From Crocodylus rhombifer (taxonomy: Eukaryota > Chordata > Crocodylia > Crocodylidae): DNA of 64,000 nucleotides. Positions 1-12,300 of this stretch are shown in pieces (position 1 is the first letter of the stretch; each line of letters starts with the position of its first letter). The DNA lies in NCBI GenBank assembly GCA_038503035.1, contig JAVSML010020761.1:310001-374000 (forward strand), in the 5' to 3' direction. The notes under the pieces are model-generated. The model had not been told where the DNA came from. It saw only the letters and a list, made by a program, of their open reading frames with translations, and searched no databases. The translations under genes and the position numbers were made by a program.

Positions 1-3000
1 AAGCTACCAAGTGTAGCTTCCAGGCACATGCTTGGGAACCCCTGCCCCAACCTGCCTGCTCATCTTAGTTGCTGGACTTTGGTTGACGTAGTTTGTCTTT
101 TACCTTGGTGCAGGAAGAGTTTACAGTTCTCCTGAATTAACTCGTCCCTTATCCAACTACACACAAAACAGTTCACACTTTTCAACTTTTGTCTATCTTT
201 AAATATAATGGTTAGGTACAGACATTCAAAGCCAAGGCAGAATCGATCTAAAGTTATGCAGTCTTCGGTCCGTGGCTTGATAGGGAACAGAGCACACATT
301 CGCCCTTTGGTATGGGAGGGCAGTCTATATGTGCTGAACTTCTGTTTTGTTACAGATAGACTGGCTTTGTGTGCTGAACTACTTCTGCTGTAGGTATAGA
401 CCAGTTTCCAATCACTTATACCAATAAAATGTAATTTCTGTTCCTGGCCAATGAGTCAGAAAAGTGTCAGAAAGAAAGGAGTACTGCAGTTAAGGACTCA
501 ATTAATGGCAACTGTTATACAGCTGCACAATATCTCAAATTCCATTGCAACATACTTCTGTGAACAAATGACTACACACATACATCCAAAGGCAGAACAA
601 GAAATATCAGCTGGTCCGCAATAAACTCTTGGTAGAAGATCATTTAGAGAAATGTTCAGAGACAAGGGTAATCTGTTAGAGGACGAAAGCCATAAAGCAA
701 GTGCTACCCCATTAAAGCAACCTTTGGTAAAAGTTTCTGCAATATATAGCATTAAGTGTCGTTACTCCAAAGCATCTTTTGTGTTTGAAGGAAAATCAAA
801 ACAAACATGACTGCAGCAAATCCAGGAGAACTGGACCACTGTAACAGGTAAACTTCAGTGTCGATGCAATCTGCCATCTTTCTAAATGGCTGCTTGAGGC
901 TGTGGATGCCAAGGAAGCAGCAAAGCAAGTGGTCTGGTAGTACAATCTGTGTGGCCCATCGCTGCACATCAGAATCACGTGTGCGCCAGTCAGAGGAGAC
1001 TGTCACAAGACTGACTCAGAATTTACAAAACAAACTCCGAGGTTTTCTAGCTTGCTTTCTGTTTTCAGAGCCACTGGGTTACAGGTGATCAGATTTTCAC
1101 GTTTTTCTCCATAACCATAAAAATCACCTCAACCCAGGAACTGAGGCCTTAAGAAAAATACCAAGCTTATGACACCTGCGATAAAACTGACAGAAGTAGT
1201 AACACTGACTCTGGGCTGCTGAATTAATCAGACTGTGCCGAGAGAGCAGCATGCGCATAAGTTACAGTCAGTATTCATGAAGATGGTGCACATATTATGT
1301 TACTTTGAACAACATATAAATGGGTTTCTTTGCAACCCTTGCTCAGAACCTGGTTCAAAGAGAGGCTTACACCATTTCCATAAAGAAAAACAAAAAAACC
1401 CCTCAACTTGATTACTCAAAGGTAATCCTACAGAAAGCCAAGAAATTATGTAATACAGGCCATAACCTTTCCCACCACATTTACCAAAGAAAGGGATTAA
1501 AAAATGACTTCAATGGAAGTGCTTAATTCAGTGGCAGGAAGTCTATTTCTGCACTGAGCTACTGGAATGCTCATTTAAAAATTCCTCTTGTGAAATGTTT
1601 CTGCACACGTGGAAGCCCAGGCTGTTAAACGGCACTCTTACCAAATGAGACTTGGATTTGAATAGCACTCTACATTTTTCTGAAAATTCTTTTGAAAACA
1701 AAAAATGATGAAGTCTTGGGAACTGGCAGGAGGAGACAGAGACAATGCTTAGAGATGAACAGCAAAAATACGTGCTCCAAACATATTACTTTCTGAAGGA
1801 TGACAGATGCACACCAGCTAAGCCTGTTAGAAAGCACTAATCCTTATCCCCAAAACAGACTTCCCCTCAGTAACATGGCATTGCATAGACATCCTCTGGT
1901 CCAAACACAGTTTTAACAAACAAACAACATACATACTTTCAGGAATATGAATAATATAGTTTACAATTTTCTACAACCCCATGTAGAAATGCAGACAAGT
2001 AGAAATGTGAGTGCTCCTGCTGCGACATGACAACACTGGGCCACAGCTGTTAATTCATGAGCTATAAAGGAAAACTAAATTGACATGATTTTATTAGGTT
2101 TTACAGTAACAACCAACCTTAAAAGGTTCAGAGAAAAAGGAGATTCCTTCGAAACATCCCGTTTGCCTCTGTAGTTCCATGAAGTGGCAAGTCATCACTT
2201 GAACAGGCTAAAACCATCACTGTTGTTTGACACACATAAAGCGACAGTTGTTCCAGAAAGTTCTGTGCTTTTTTAGTCCCGGTACCAGGATGACACTATA
2301 CAAAAGGTCTGGGTTAGAAGCCAAGCTGCTAATACAAGCAGCAGCAAAACACCGCGCTGCTTCAGTAAACAACAGTGCTTTCCTGGAGTAGCAAAAATCA
2401 ACATATCACCTAAACAGACTGCCATCCTCTCCTTTGTATTTTTGCAAAAGAAAGGACACATTGTCAGCTCTGTATTTACCCATCTCAAAACTGAAAGGAG
2501 GAAAAAGCATTAAGAGCAACACACTCCCAACAGTGCTCTCCAAGTGACCTTGGACTGAAACCCTTTGGAATTCATAATTTAATCTTTGTCACTGCAGCAA
2601 TAAATCTGCCATCTAATAAAAACAAGAACTAATGGGGAAATGTGAACCTAGGCCCGAATCAGAAAGTTTTTAAAAATAAAATTTTTGGTTTTGAAGGAAT
2701 AAGCAGCAGCTCCTATATATTTAGCTGAAATGATGATTTATATACTTTTGCACTAAAAAGAATCTCTGTTGGTCCAGATTCTCTCTTTCCACTCCAGCAA
2801 CGCACAGGGGCCAGGAGCTGGCTGCAGCTTCATCTGCAATGAGCACAAAGACAACTTCAACACCACAGTAACCCCAAGAGCTCCCCCATGAGCGTGGAAT
2901 GGCCTGTATGGGTCCCCAAGAGCTGGAAGGCCTGCTGGGAGCTGTTTACTACTACCAAGCAGAGTTTAACACAGACCTTGGAAGAAGTAACTCTGGTGCT

Positions 3001-3760
3001 CATGCAATACTGTCCTAAGCATTCAGCCATTTCATACATGTTTTTATTTGTCCCCCTCCTCAGTCCCAGAAGCAGCCAGTGGGAACTAGGAGCAACAGAG
3101 AATTTTTTTCAGTGTTTGGAAACCTATAATGGGACCGACAATATCAGGACCTATTAATCCTGTGCAGCTTTGGAAGGCATGAAGCATTACCAATGAATAA
3201 GGTCCTAAGTCAACAAGAAATGCAAGATATGATGCACAATTAATGACTGACAGATTTTCCATCTGTTCTATCAAACTGCATGTGTGGGTACACTACAGCT
3301 CGTGCCTTCAAATAACAGTGTCGTTATTTATGGCTTTCAAATTCTGTGACTGCTCAGCACTCTGCCTGTTTGAGATTCCTCTGTCATTATGGTTGTTAAT
3401 TGTTCAAGGCAATGGAGGCTTTGTGTGAGTGTAAGAAGCAGATAAGTCCCTCTAGGACCAGGGCCAAAAACTATAAAGTTACACCTTACAATTCAGTATA
3501 GATTTATTTTTGTTCTGTACTGAGGGCCTAAGATTTCTCATTGTTACAAGAATTCTTAAAAATCTACAAAAAGCACAAGAAAGCCCTTGTTGGCATCTTT
3601 CACACATATCTCCCAAAACAGAACAGATTAGCATTTCATACATGGCAGGCACTAGGCAAGTGTCTTTAATGACACAGCATTTCCTATGCATTTACATAGA
3701 GCATTTCATGCTTTATCCTATCAGGTTAACACAGCTAGCCATCTCCCAACCAGACTGAAC
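1..3760. other. Non-coding stretch, no recognised feature
   Basis: A/T-rich DNA presumed to be RALGPS1 intron upstream of ANGPTL2. Open frames here are short (up to 89 codons), overlap each other on both strands, and resemble no family I know. No tandem repeat, RNA gene or well-preserved transposon was recognised. Confidence 0.5.
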
Positions 3761-3769
3761 CTGTGGTCC

Positions 3770-4620
3770 TTCTAGTCCATTATCTTAGAATGATCTTGCA
3801 TTTTGAATGACTGAATTTTGCATTTTACACTACTGAATTTCACTTTATTTCACTCCAGTACAAAATGTCAGCACTGTCCAGGTCTTCCTGCATAATACTC
3901 CAATCCTCCCTGCACTGCTGCCCCCCACTTTGCAGTTGCTGCCATTTCATTAACATGCTGTCACTTTGGTGCCAAGGTTACAAATAAAAATATTTTTAAA
4001 AGACTGCTGTCCCGGACCAACACTTGGGAAACTCCACAAGTAACATTCCCCTGGCCTGACTGCTTCTCTTCCTATAGCGGCAGTAATTTCCCTTTTAGAG
4101 AGGCAGTTAGCCATTTTAGTCTGCAGTCAGTCAGAAGGCAGGGCAGATATGGGCCTTTACAGACTACTAACTAACTAAGATACCTATGGAGAGCATAAGC
4201 TTTTGTGAGTCCATGTTTTGTAATCTTCCTTTAGCTAGTTCCTTTCCTACTTTAAAATTCTTGTACTAAACCATATCTTCTCCAATGTAATCATTTTTTT
4301 ACAGGGCACCATATCAGATGCTCTTCTGAAGTTCAGATACGTTAGATCCACTGCATTCCTCTTAATCAAAGAACATCACTTATCAAATACAGATACCAGG
4401 TGAAATTGTCATGGTACACCTCTGCTAAACCAAAGCTACATTTACATTTGATCCCTTTTCTGTCCATCCCCATGTCTTTAAGCACCTCACCTCTAAAATT
4501 TCATCTAAAACTTTGTATACCCTTGATGTCACTCTGGCACGTCTCTAGATCCCCAATGCCCTCTCTTAAATATAGGTATTATAATCACTGTCCCACCACT
4601 CAGACGACAGGACCCCCAAT
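3770..4620 (-). mobile_element. Ancient CR1/L3-like LINE fragment, RT region
   Basis: Read on the - strand, the order of decayed blocks matches the reverse-transcriptase part of old CR1/L3-type LINEs. The + strand shows the complements of the ISYMA-type, PQG-type and palm-upstream segments, for example the stretches around 4000-4060 (GGGAAACTCCAC) and 4300-4370 (GATGCTCTTCTGAAGTTCAG). No open frame survives. A short piece of another repeat (about 4140-4215, containing GAGAGCATAAGCTTTTGTGA) seems to be inserted. The assignment rests on remembered repeat texture. Confidence 0.5.
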
Positions 4621-4814
4621 CAGTTAGATGTATTCTGCATTTCCATGTGCCCTTCTTTCCAGTATGTTGGAATATTTGGTCCTTCCAAACCAGGAGTATT
4701 CAGCTCTGAACTTTTCCTTGTCCTTAGACATGGTAATTGCTGTTTCCATGCTTGCTTCCATTTGCCATCCTGCCTTTGCTCCCATGTTATCCATTACCAT
4801 ACTTATCAAAATGT

Positions 4815-5045
4815 ATCAGCAAAGCATGTTTAGATTAGCTATCAGGAGAAATCTCTTTTCTGTCAGAGCAGTAAGACAGTGGAACACACTGTCCAGGGGA
4901 GTGGCAAGATTTCCTTCACTGTCAACTTTCAGGAGACAAGACGGGCACTGACCATGGATCAGTGATGTAGTGCCCGTATGTCTGTGCAAGAGTTAGACTG
5001 GACAGCACTTGTGGTACTTTCTACCCCTAGGATCCTATGGTTCTG
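4815..5045 (+). mobile_element. CR1 LINE 3' end, plus orientation
   Basis: The frame from about 4815 reads MFRLAIRRNLFSVRAVRQWN, matching the C-terminal end of CR1 ORF2 (FRL.IRRNFFTVRAVRVWN type). It is followed by a degraded CR1 3' UTR ending near TAGGATCCTATGG. It lies inside, and opposite to, the older - strand LINE remains on both sides. Confidence 0.65.
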
Positions 5046-5089
5046 GTGTCTGGGCCACCTCTAAATGATGGTTAAATTCTACTCTATCC

Positions 5090-5890
5090 TCAGTGCAGAA
5101 CGGCTCCACTTCTTTCCTGGTTCCCTCTTCATTCATATGGCTACAGAACCTTTGCTGTTAGTATTGATTTCCTTTGCAAACTCAAACTCAACTTGATTTT
5201 CAGCAACTCTGACTTATACTTACACTTCTTAACCTCTAAAATGAAGCTGTCTTTGTTGATCAATCCCTTTTTCCACTCTTTCTAGACTTTCTGCTTATAC
5301 GTAATATTCTTTTTGAGACATTTATTCAGTTCCATCTGGAGAGCCTTCGTACAAGTTTATTTTCCCCTTCCCTGGGATGCAAATTCCAGACAGTTTCTGC
5401 ACTTGCAAGTTAGAGAAAAATCAAGTCTTCTCCACATTAAAGCCTTTCAGCCCAGACAGCTTCACTAGCCAGTTCCCTTAATTTCTCAAAGTCTGCCCTT
5501 TTGAAATGGAAACACAGTTACTGAGCTGTTCTTATTCAGCTTTCCATGTATTTTATACTGAATCAACTTGCCATCACTGGATTCAAGGTTATTTTCTATC
5601 ATCATTTACTAAAAGGAAGTCTAACAAAATAAAGTAAAATCAGCCTAAATTCCTTATGAAAAAGAAAGGAGATAAATTTTACTTTACAGCTTTGCAATTC
5701 TAAATTAAGCAAATACCCTTTTTGTCCAAATGGAAGCCACACCATGTAAAATAATCAATTCAAGATCCAGGTTGCCTCCCTAGGACACAGAAATAAAAGA
5801 GTCTGCCAAGCCATTCTGATTTTCTGCAAACATGGCATCTCCACATAAAATTACCCTAACCTCCGGCACGTAGGGATGCTTTTCTCATTC
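5090..5890 (-). mobile_element. Ancient CR1/L3-like LINE fragment, endonuclease-side region
   Basis: Probably the 5'-ward continuation of the element at 3770-4620. Characteristic non-coding-strand blocks such as TTTCTCAAAGTCTGCCCTTT (about 5484-5503) and the stretch ATCACTGGATTCAAGG (about 5572) resemble the endonuclease-to-RT linker of old CR1 elements. There are no long frames. The boundaries are approximate. Confidence 0.4.
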
Positions 5891-7170
5891 CCCTGGATAA
5901 GCAGATTTTAACAAACGCTGAGGAAGAAAAGCTCCTCAAATCCCATTTTGAAAGATCCATGTAGAAAAAGCACACAGAACGTTGTTGGAAGCCATAAACA
6001 CTGTGCCTGTGCTCACACATCTTATGGGTCGCTCAGAAAGCGTGCCTGCCCAAAAACCAAGGCTGAGCAGTTTCTGCTCTTTCCCGTCTCTTCTTTTACC
6101 TCTTTCTAATGTTTCTCTGAGGTAGAAGAAAAATCAACTGGTTTTAATGTTGTAAAAGAAAAACTCTGCCTAAGAAAGTCTCACCTCAGCCTCTACAGGA
6201 AACTGCTTCTTTTCTGACCTCAACTGTATAAAATACTTCAACTTGTGCTTACCTAAGCATGTTCTTAAGTACCAATAAAGTCAATTATATATCAGAAGAG
6301 GTTGGAGGGCTCTGTTCAGTAAGAATGGTTTGCTGAATAGGTGCCAAAGCAGGGCTGGGCAGGAACGGGGAGTTCCTTCTTATGGAAAAATCTGCATTTC
6401 CAAAAAATTTCTCCTGAAATGGACCAAAAAGTCAGAAATGTAAAACTCTTAGCTGGCTGCCCAGCTCCCCCCATGGCTTTGGGTACTAAATGCCTGGGTG
6501 AGCATGGGAGCCATGCAGAGAGCTGACCGCCAGCCCACAAAGCCAGTCCCTTGTGGATCCCATGAGCTGCATGACGTGCCATCCGCTCGTCTGCTTGGGG
6601 GCAGCTGGAATCCCAGGCCGGCCCACCTGCAGGTCTCTGTCTGATGATGAGGCGCTCGTTTCCACAGCATGCCTCAGTTCCAAGGAGCAGGCGGTTTCCT
6701 GCAGACACCTGTTTTCCAGAACATTTTAAAACTGCTCCAAGCCTAGCTGAATGAACTTTGGTGGTCCCTCATGCCCCACTACCAGGGTCTTTTGGGCATG
6801 TGGAACTTGTAAATATTCTCAAGTCAAACTGCACACGAATGGCAACAGCAGGCCTGCAAAATGCCAACAATACCACGTCCCGCAGGAGTCACAGGCCACA
6901 TCCACTGAAGGAATAAGGAACAGTCCCAGTGAAAGCTAGTGAGCTAATGGCAAAATACACTACGTAGCATGCAATTTCTGACATGTTATGCACTGGTTTT
7001 CTACAAATAGGGAAACTGCAGAATCTCCACTAAATGGCACATGGATTTGCCTACATTTTAATTTTACTCAACAGAAATTCATCTTTTCCATTGAAACACA
7101 CACTTCTCTCCTTATTTGCCCCTGGAGAGGCAGGTAGTGAGCTGCACTAGTCTCAAGTCAGACACAGGGC
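5890..7170. other. Non-coding stretch with a G/C-richer patch
   Basis: No gene is recognised. 6450-6700 is more G/C-rich and gives overlapping open frames of up to 130 codons on both strands, with no family resemblance. I treat these as composition effects. Confidence 0.4.
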
Positions 7171-7174
7171 AGGG

Positions 7175-7330
7175 TGGGGTGACACCTTAGAGGTAAACTG
7201 ATTCAGAGAGGCATGAGCTTTCACAGGCAACAGCCGACTTCCTCAGATGCCAGGGCCTTTGAAAACTCATGCCTCTCTGGACCAGTGAGTCTCTCTAAGA
7301 TACCGCCCTGCCTTGCCTCCTGTCTTATTT
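7175..7330. repeat. Sauropsid interspersed repeat fragment
   Basis: Contains GACACCTTAGAGGTAAACTG and AGGCATGAGCTTTCACAGGC followed by CCGACTTCCTCAGATGC. This is the arrangement of a short repeat common in turtle and crocodilian genomes (GCACCTTAGAGACTAAC...CTTCATCAGATGC type). The copy at 16430-16520 is related and in the opposite orientation. Confidence 0.5.
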
Positions 7331-7339
7331 TCCCTCGGA

Positions 7340-8680
7340 TGACTCCATCTTAAAATACTCTACTGCAGGTTTCCTCAGCTCCCTGCAAGCACAAGGGAGA
7401 TCTTGTACAAATCTGACTGAAAAATTAAGTAAAACCTAAGAAATTACTTAGATATGTATGAGCTTTTTCAGATGGCTGGGATATAAAACAGCATGTGAGA
7501 GGAAGTTAAGTAATACTGTTTTGTTAATTGTTGATTTTTAATTCCTCTTTAAAAATCAGAATTTAAAACTTAGAACAAAAATTCCAACATTTATTTTAAA
7601 TACAATCTGTGGTTATTGACCATAAGTAGATACCATTTATATAAAAGTTAAGTAATGGGAGATTTTAGGATACATCTGTTTTTATCATCAATGGATGGAA
7701 ATCTTAAAGAACAAATAGTGAGCAAAGAACAAATGAGTTCTGGAAAACTGATCAGCATCAGTAGCAGGCAAACATTTATAAACCCACTGGAATTCAGCCA
7801 ACTTGAATTAATATATTATTTCCTCAAGCATTATTAGACTACCTTGAGAGCTTGCTTGAGTTTCATCTCTCTCTTACCTGGCAAACATTGGGAAACATTA
7901 AATGATCTGAGTTGTGCCTCCAGACTGAAGTGGTACGGAAGTGATAAAACAAGAAAACATCTCAGATTAGAACAGTCCTTTTTATTTATTTGCAACTTTA
8001 TGCAATTCTATATCTAAAAAGCAAAAAAAAAAAAAAAATCTGTTTTTTAAACTTCACACTGAGCTAAGAGGGATGAAATGCAACCGCTGTCTTAGGAAAA
8101 ACCTCAGATACATTTAGGGGTTGCTATACAAAATGTTCTAAGGGCAAAAATGCTCCATCTCACCTCCTCATATCAACAGTTATACTGTAAAAACTATGCT
8201 AGAGAGAGGCAGACCTGCAGCTCCTCCAAGGGAGTTTTCAGTTGAATCTGCTCTAAAATTTAAAAATCCTGTTTCTTAAATATACAAGAGACTCCAGAAT
8301 GTCTCTGAACCAAAGCATATTATATATTGCAGATAAATAACACATTTCAGATTAATATCAGCATTTAATCAGTAACTCCAGAAAATCTGAGTCTAGTTTC
8401 AACTTGCTTTTAAGTTCTGTGAACAAGGGGTCAGAGTGATTCAGACAAGCTTTACTATAAAAAAACTAACTGCAAAAAAGCAACAGAAAAACACAGCTAA
8501 GAAACACGTTACGTAATCCCAAAGGTAAAATCCTGGCTTTTTTTTTTTTTTTTTAACTGAACCGTTTACAAAGCATTGATATCTTTGTATGTAACGTGTA
8601 GTTTTCCAAGCTCAGCTATCCAGAGGAAAGTGTTGCTAATGCTCCCTGCCAAAGGCAAGGAGACAGCCTGCTGCACGCCA
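7340..8680. other. Non-coding A/T-rich stretch
   Basis: Poly(A) and poly(T) runs occur at 8022-8037 and 8540-8554. One exon-like segment on the - strand (7878-7924) is described in the findings. Nothing else is recognised. Confidence 0.4.
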
Positions 8681-8689
8681 GATTACTTT

Positions 8690-9088
8690 GGACTGCTGCA
8701 AGCTGTGACATCACTGTGTTAAAGTTTGGTTTCAGCCAGCCCTCCCCTCTACTGTTTGCGGTCAGGGGGAGGCCCTCAGTGTGTCTATTGCTGGTGGATC
8801 CCTCGTATTTGTGGGAGGGGGAAAAGGGCTTATCCAACCAGAACTTGTCTACAGTACTTGCTGCGTGCCTGGTGATTTTTTTTCTTCCAGGATGTAAATC
8901 CACCACAAAGGACCTGAAGTTCAAATAAGGGTGCTTTAGTCTTGCATGAAACGATGGATTCAAAACTTTAGAACTGAAATGCTGGAGTTTCCTTTCATCA
9001 ACCACCGCAGCCCATTGTACCTCTCTGCCTATAGCATGGGAATGTATGGCTTCCATTTAGCAGCTGAGCTGTGTCTTCTTCTATAAAG
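8690..9088 (+). promoter_or_regulatory. ANGPTL2: Candidate ANGPTL2 promoter region with TATA box
   Basis: The region is relatively G/C-rich and free of recognised repeats. It contains a CRE-like TGACATCA at 8706-8713, a purine-rich GGGAGGGGGAAAAGGG tract around 8814-8829, and a TATAAAG at 9082-9088. This matches the position expected for the promoter of the candidate first exon. The open - strand frame through this region is explained by its composition. Function is inferred from position and motifs only. Confidence 0.35.
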
Positions 9089-9111
9089 AGACTTGAATCA
9101 ATGAGGAAAGC

Positions 9112-9324
9112 AGGACTCTCTTACAACATCTAGGTATTTACTTTTCCAATTACATTATTACATGTATAAATCTCCCAAGCAGCAAAGTCGAGGTTGCAGT
9201 CACAGAAGAGACGTACTTTTGATACAGCCAGCTAAATGAAATGTTGGGATTCCTGTGGATGAGCTGTTCAGCAAACCTTTGATGAAAAGCACATTAGGAC
9301 TGAAGAAAGAAGCCAAAGGAAACG
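9112..9324 (+). other. ANGPTL2: Candidate non-coding first exon of ANGPTL2
   Basis: The exon containing the ANGPTL2 start codon begins at a splice acceptor, so an upstream non-coding exon must exist. The best candidate in the window ends at the good donor AAACG|GTAAGA (donor GT at 9325-9326). It begins about 30 bp after a TATAAAG box at 9082. The segment looks unique and is less A/T-rich than its surroundings. Splicing 9324 to 20953 would give an 11.6-kb first intron, plausible for this gene. There is no transcript evidence; the true exon 1 could lie elsewhere, including outside the window. Confidence 0.4.
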
Positions 9325-9329
9325 GTAAG

Positions 9330-12300
9330 AATGTTGCCATAATACAGCTGGTTTACATTTAAGATATACAGATGTTTTCACATTGATTACATTGTTACCA
9401 GCAGACAGAGTGGCTGATTTAAAAAGCCAGGCTTTCATTTACTGCTTTGCTTTGTTATGAAAGTTATTACAATCTTTGTAATACAAGTTTAATCAGGAAA
9501 TGCATAATGTCTATTAAATGAGCAAACATATGCAACTGGTACAAAGGTGGCCTTGTATAATACCATAGGGGCTGTAGCCACTGATTTTTCTTATGTTTTA
9601 CTTCAAATATAAAAAATGGATATTCGGTAAAACTATTTTTGATACATTTTATAGAGTCAGACAATCCAGGACTTCTTGCTTAGCAATGAACTCTGAGAAC
9701 ATGAAGCTAACTTTACTCTCCTTTACTCTGTATTACTTTGTCTTCTTCTGAAAGTGACAATATATATGTGAAATAACTGTATGCTTTCCAGCAATTTTTT
9801 GACAATAATTCTGTCATTTATGCCTGCTTTTTGAAAAAAAAAAGCTGCTGTATTAAAGTCAGGAATCATGTATTCACTCTCTCCTATATTTAAGTCAGAT
9901 AAAACAGATAAAAATGTTTCAGAAAGTAACAACAGATTCTGTAAAACGTCCTGCTTAACCGAGCCTTCACTTCAAAAGCAGAAAGTAGAATTTGTATGCA
10001 CTTTCTTGTAAGTGTAATATATACCACCTTTATCAATTAAATACAAATATTTTTACAAGGAAAATAAAAGTCAAAATTATTCTGATCTAAACTCTCTGGC
10101 AGGTCTTTATCACATACTAGCAACAGGCTGAAAGACAGAGAGCTAGCTTGTTATATGCTTTTCAGCAGAGATTGGAGTATGTGGAAAATAAGGTGAGGCC
10201 AGTGTTAAGGGAAGTAAGAGCAAATGCAGTGCTCTCTTTCAATAGCTACACCTCCCAATCTGTGACAGCTCACTTCAATGAGGCACAAAGAATAACCTAT
10301 TAAATGATGCTGCCTCCTAAATTTCTTAGTGATCCACAAAAGAAAAGCATTTTTTTTCACTTAAATGAGCTGTTTTCTTTTTGGAGGATTAGAAGGCACA
10401 GGACATGTAATCCTTTGAAGTTTCTTGAAACAATTCCTACCATTTCAAAACAAGAGTTCTTCAAGAACTAATTAAAAACTCTCACTGCAGCACTTCATTA
10501 GTCATCCATTCCCCCAGCAAAAACACTGATATTTTAAGAATGAAATAGTGTTTTGGGAGTTACCGGCAACTTGAGGGAAGCAGAAAAAGCTGAACTTAAA
10601 ATGTATTACAACATATTTATCTGAAGTAGTTCATTTCAGCCAAAAGCTTAGCATGCTTTACATGGGAATTTAATAATTAATGGCACAAAACACAAAGCAG
10701 TTCTCCCCAGCAATGTGTAAGTTTGGTGTTTGCAGTTTTTCCAGTTTGTCAATACATCATCTTTTCTGTAATTAAACTGTACTCTACAAATTTCAGAATT
10801 TTTGTTCCATGTGAACTTTTTTCCATTTTCTTTAAAGAAAAACTGAAATAAGCTAACATGCTCTGTAATTAAAAAACCCTAATATTCCAGAAAGATGATT
10901 TGTTTGATACATAGGAATCCCCTAGAAAAGAAAAGGAAAAGAAAAGAAAAGAAAAAAGAAAAGAAAAAGAAAAAGTTCACTCGATCAGAAGTCCAAATCA
11001 ATTAATCTTTCTACTCTTGGAAAGCACAGACAAAAATATCACACTAGCTGTGACAGAGATAAAGGACAATGAGATTTTGCTATCATAGCTTCACACCATT
11101 ATACAAAAGAATTACTGGAAAAGGGGGACGTAATGTTTAGGAATCTGGACAACTTTGAGAAAAATACAGAAAATGTGTTGTGAAATACAGATCTAATTTT
11201 TTTACCTGGTATTTGGAAAGGGCAAATGATTGCAAGGATTTCTGTAGTCACTGACTACCAAATTTTGCAGAAACAGGAATTAAGATGATTCTTCTTAAAT
11301 AAATATGAGTTGGCACCCTAGTTCTATTAGCTTTTACAATCCAATTAATGGGTAAAATGTCTGCTTACTGCAATCTAAAACAATGCCACCTCAGTGTGAT
11401 AGATGGGAAAAGCTTAGAAGATTTTACAAAGACATCCACTGCAGCTTTGCTGCCTCTTCTCCAGAAAGGCCCAGGTAACAAAGCTGTTATCACAGTCTAG
11501 CATGTGAACACATGCTCATCTATATGGGCTTATTTTTTACAGGCATATATACCATCTCATCTAACATTAAGCCGTTCATGAATTTGCCTTCATTTGTGTG
11601 TGTACATGATTGTGAGAGCTTCACAAAGAGCTGCATAATGTGCTGTTCAGCTCAGGAGCCTTCCCACCCAAACCTAAGAATGTATCACTAACTCCACTGC
11701 AGTAAGAGCAGCCCATGGAAAGTGATTGGTTCACCTGCTGACTAAACTTTAGTCATTCAATGATTTGGTAATCTGCTGCAAAATTAATCCCCTGGCATCT
11801 ACACAGCTCAGGATGCTGTTTTTCCCCCTTCTTTTGAAACAAATATTTTAAGAGAGTCATTACCAGAACATTATGTACTCTTCAGTAAGTGGTCATCTCC
11901 TCCTGCTTGTCACCTTATCTTTAGATGTTAACATCTATCTGGAATATTTCTGGAGTGCCAAGTTAGTAATTAAGTTATGTGCACTCAACTTAAAAGCCTT
12001 GCATCTAAGGATGGACTCTAGACTGAAAACCTTTTTAAGACAGCAAAGGGTGAGAATAAGCTGGGAGCACTTGATCGTATGTTACCAGAAAGATGAGCAT
12101 ATTGCAGTTATATAAATAAAACCACATTATAGGGATGAAGAGAGAGAAATGGGCAATAATAAAAAGTAACAGTTTGGGACAGGATCTTCCCAATGCAATT
12201 ACAGTCCAGGTATTGTGTTTTGCTTGAAAAAATAGAAAATTATCTCCCTTGAATGCTCCAACCATGCAAACTGGGAATCCTATTTTGTTCTACCCGGCTG

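Noticed and set aside
6316..6708. 130-codon - strand frame with overlapping frames
   Set aside because: Stop-poor because of a G/C-richer patch; several frames are open at once and none resembles a protein family.
8616..9056. 146-codon open frame on the - strand
   Set aside because: No domain, no family resemblance, and it overlaps the likely ANGPTL2 promoter, whose composition explains the lack of stops.
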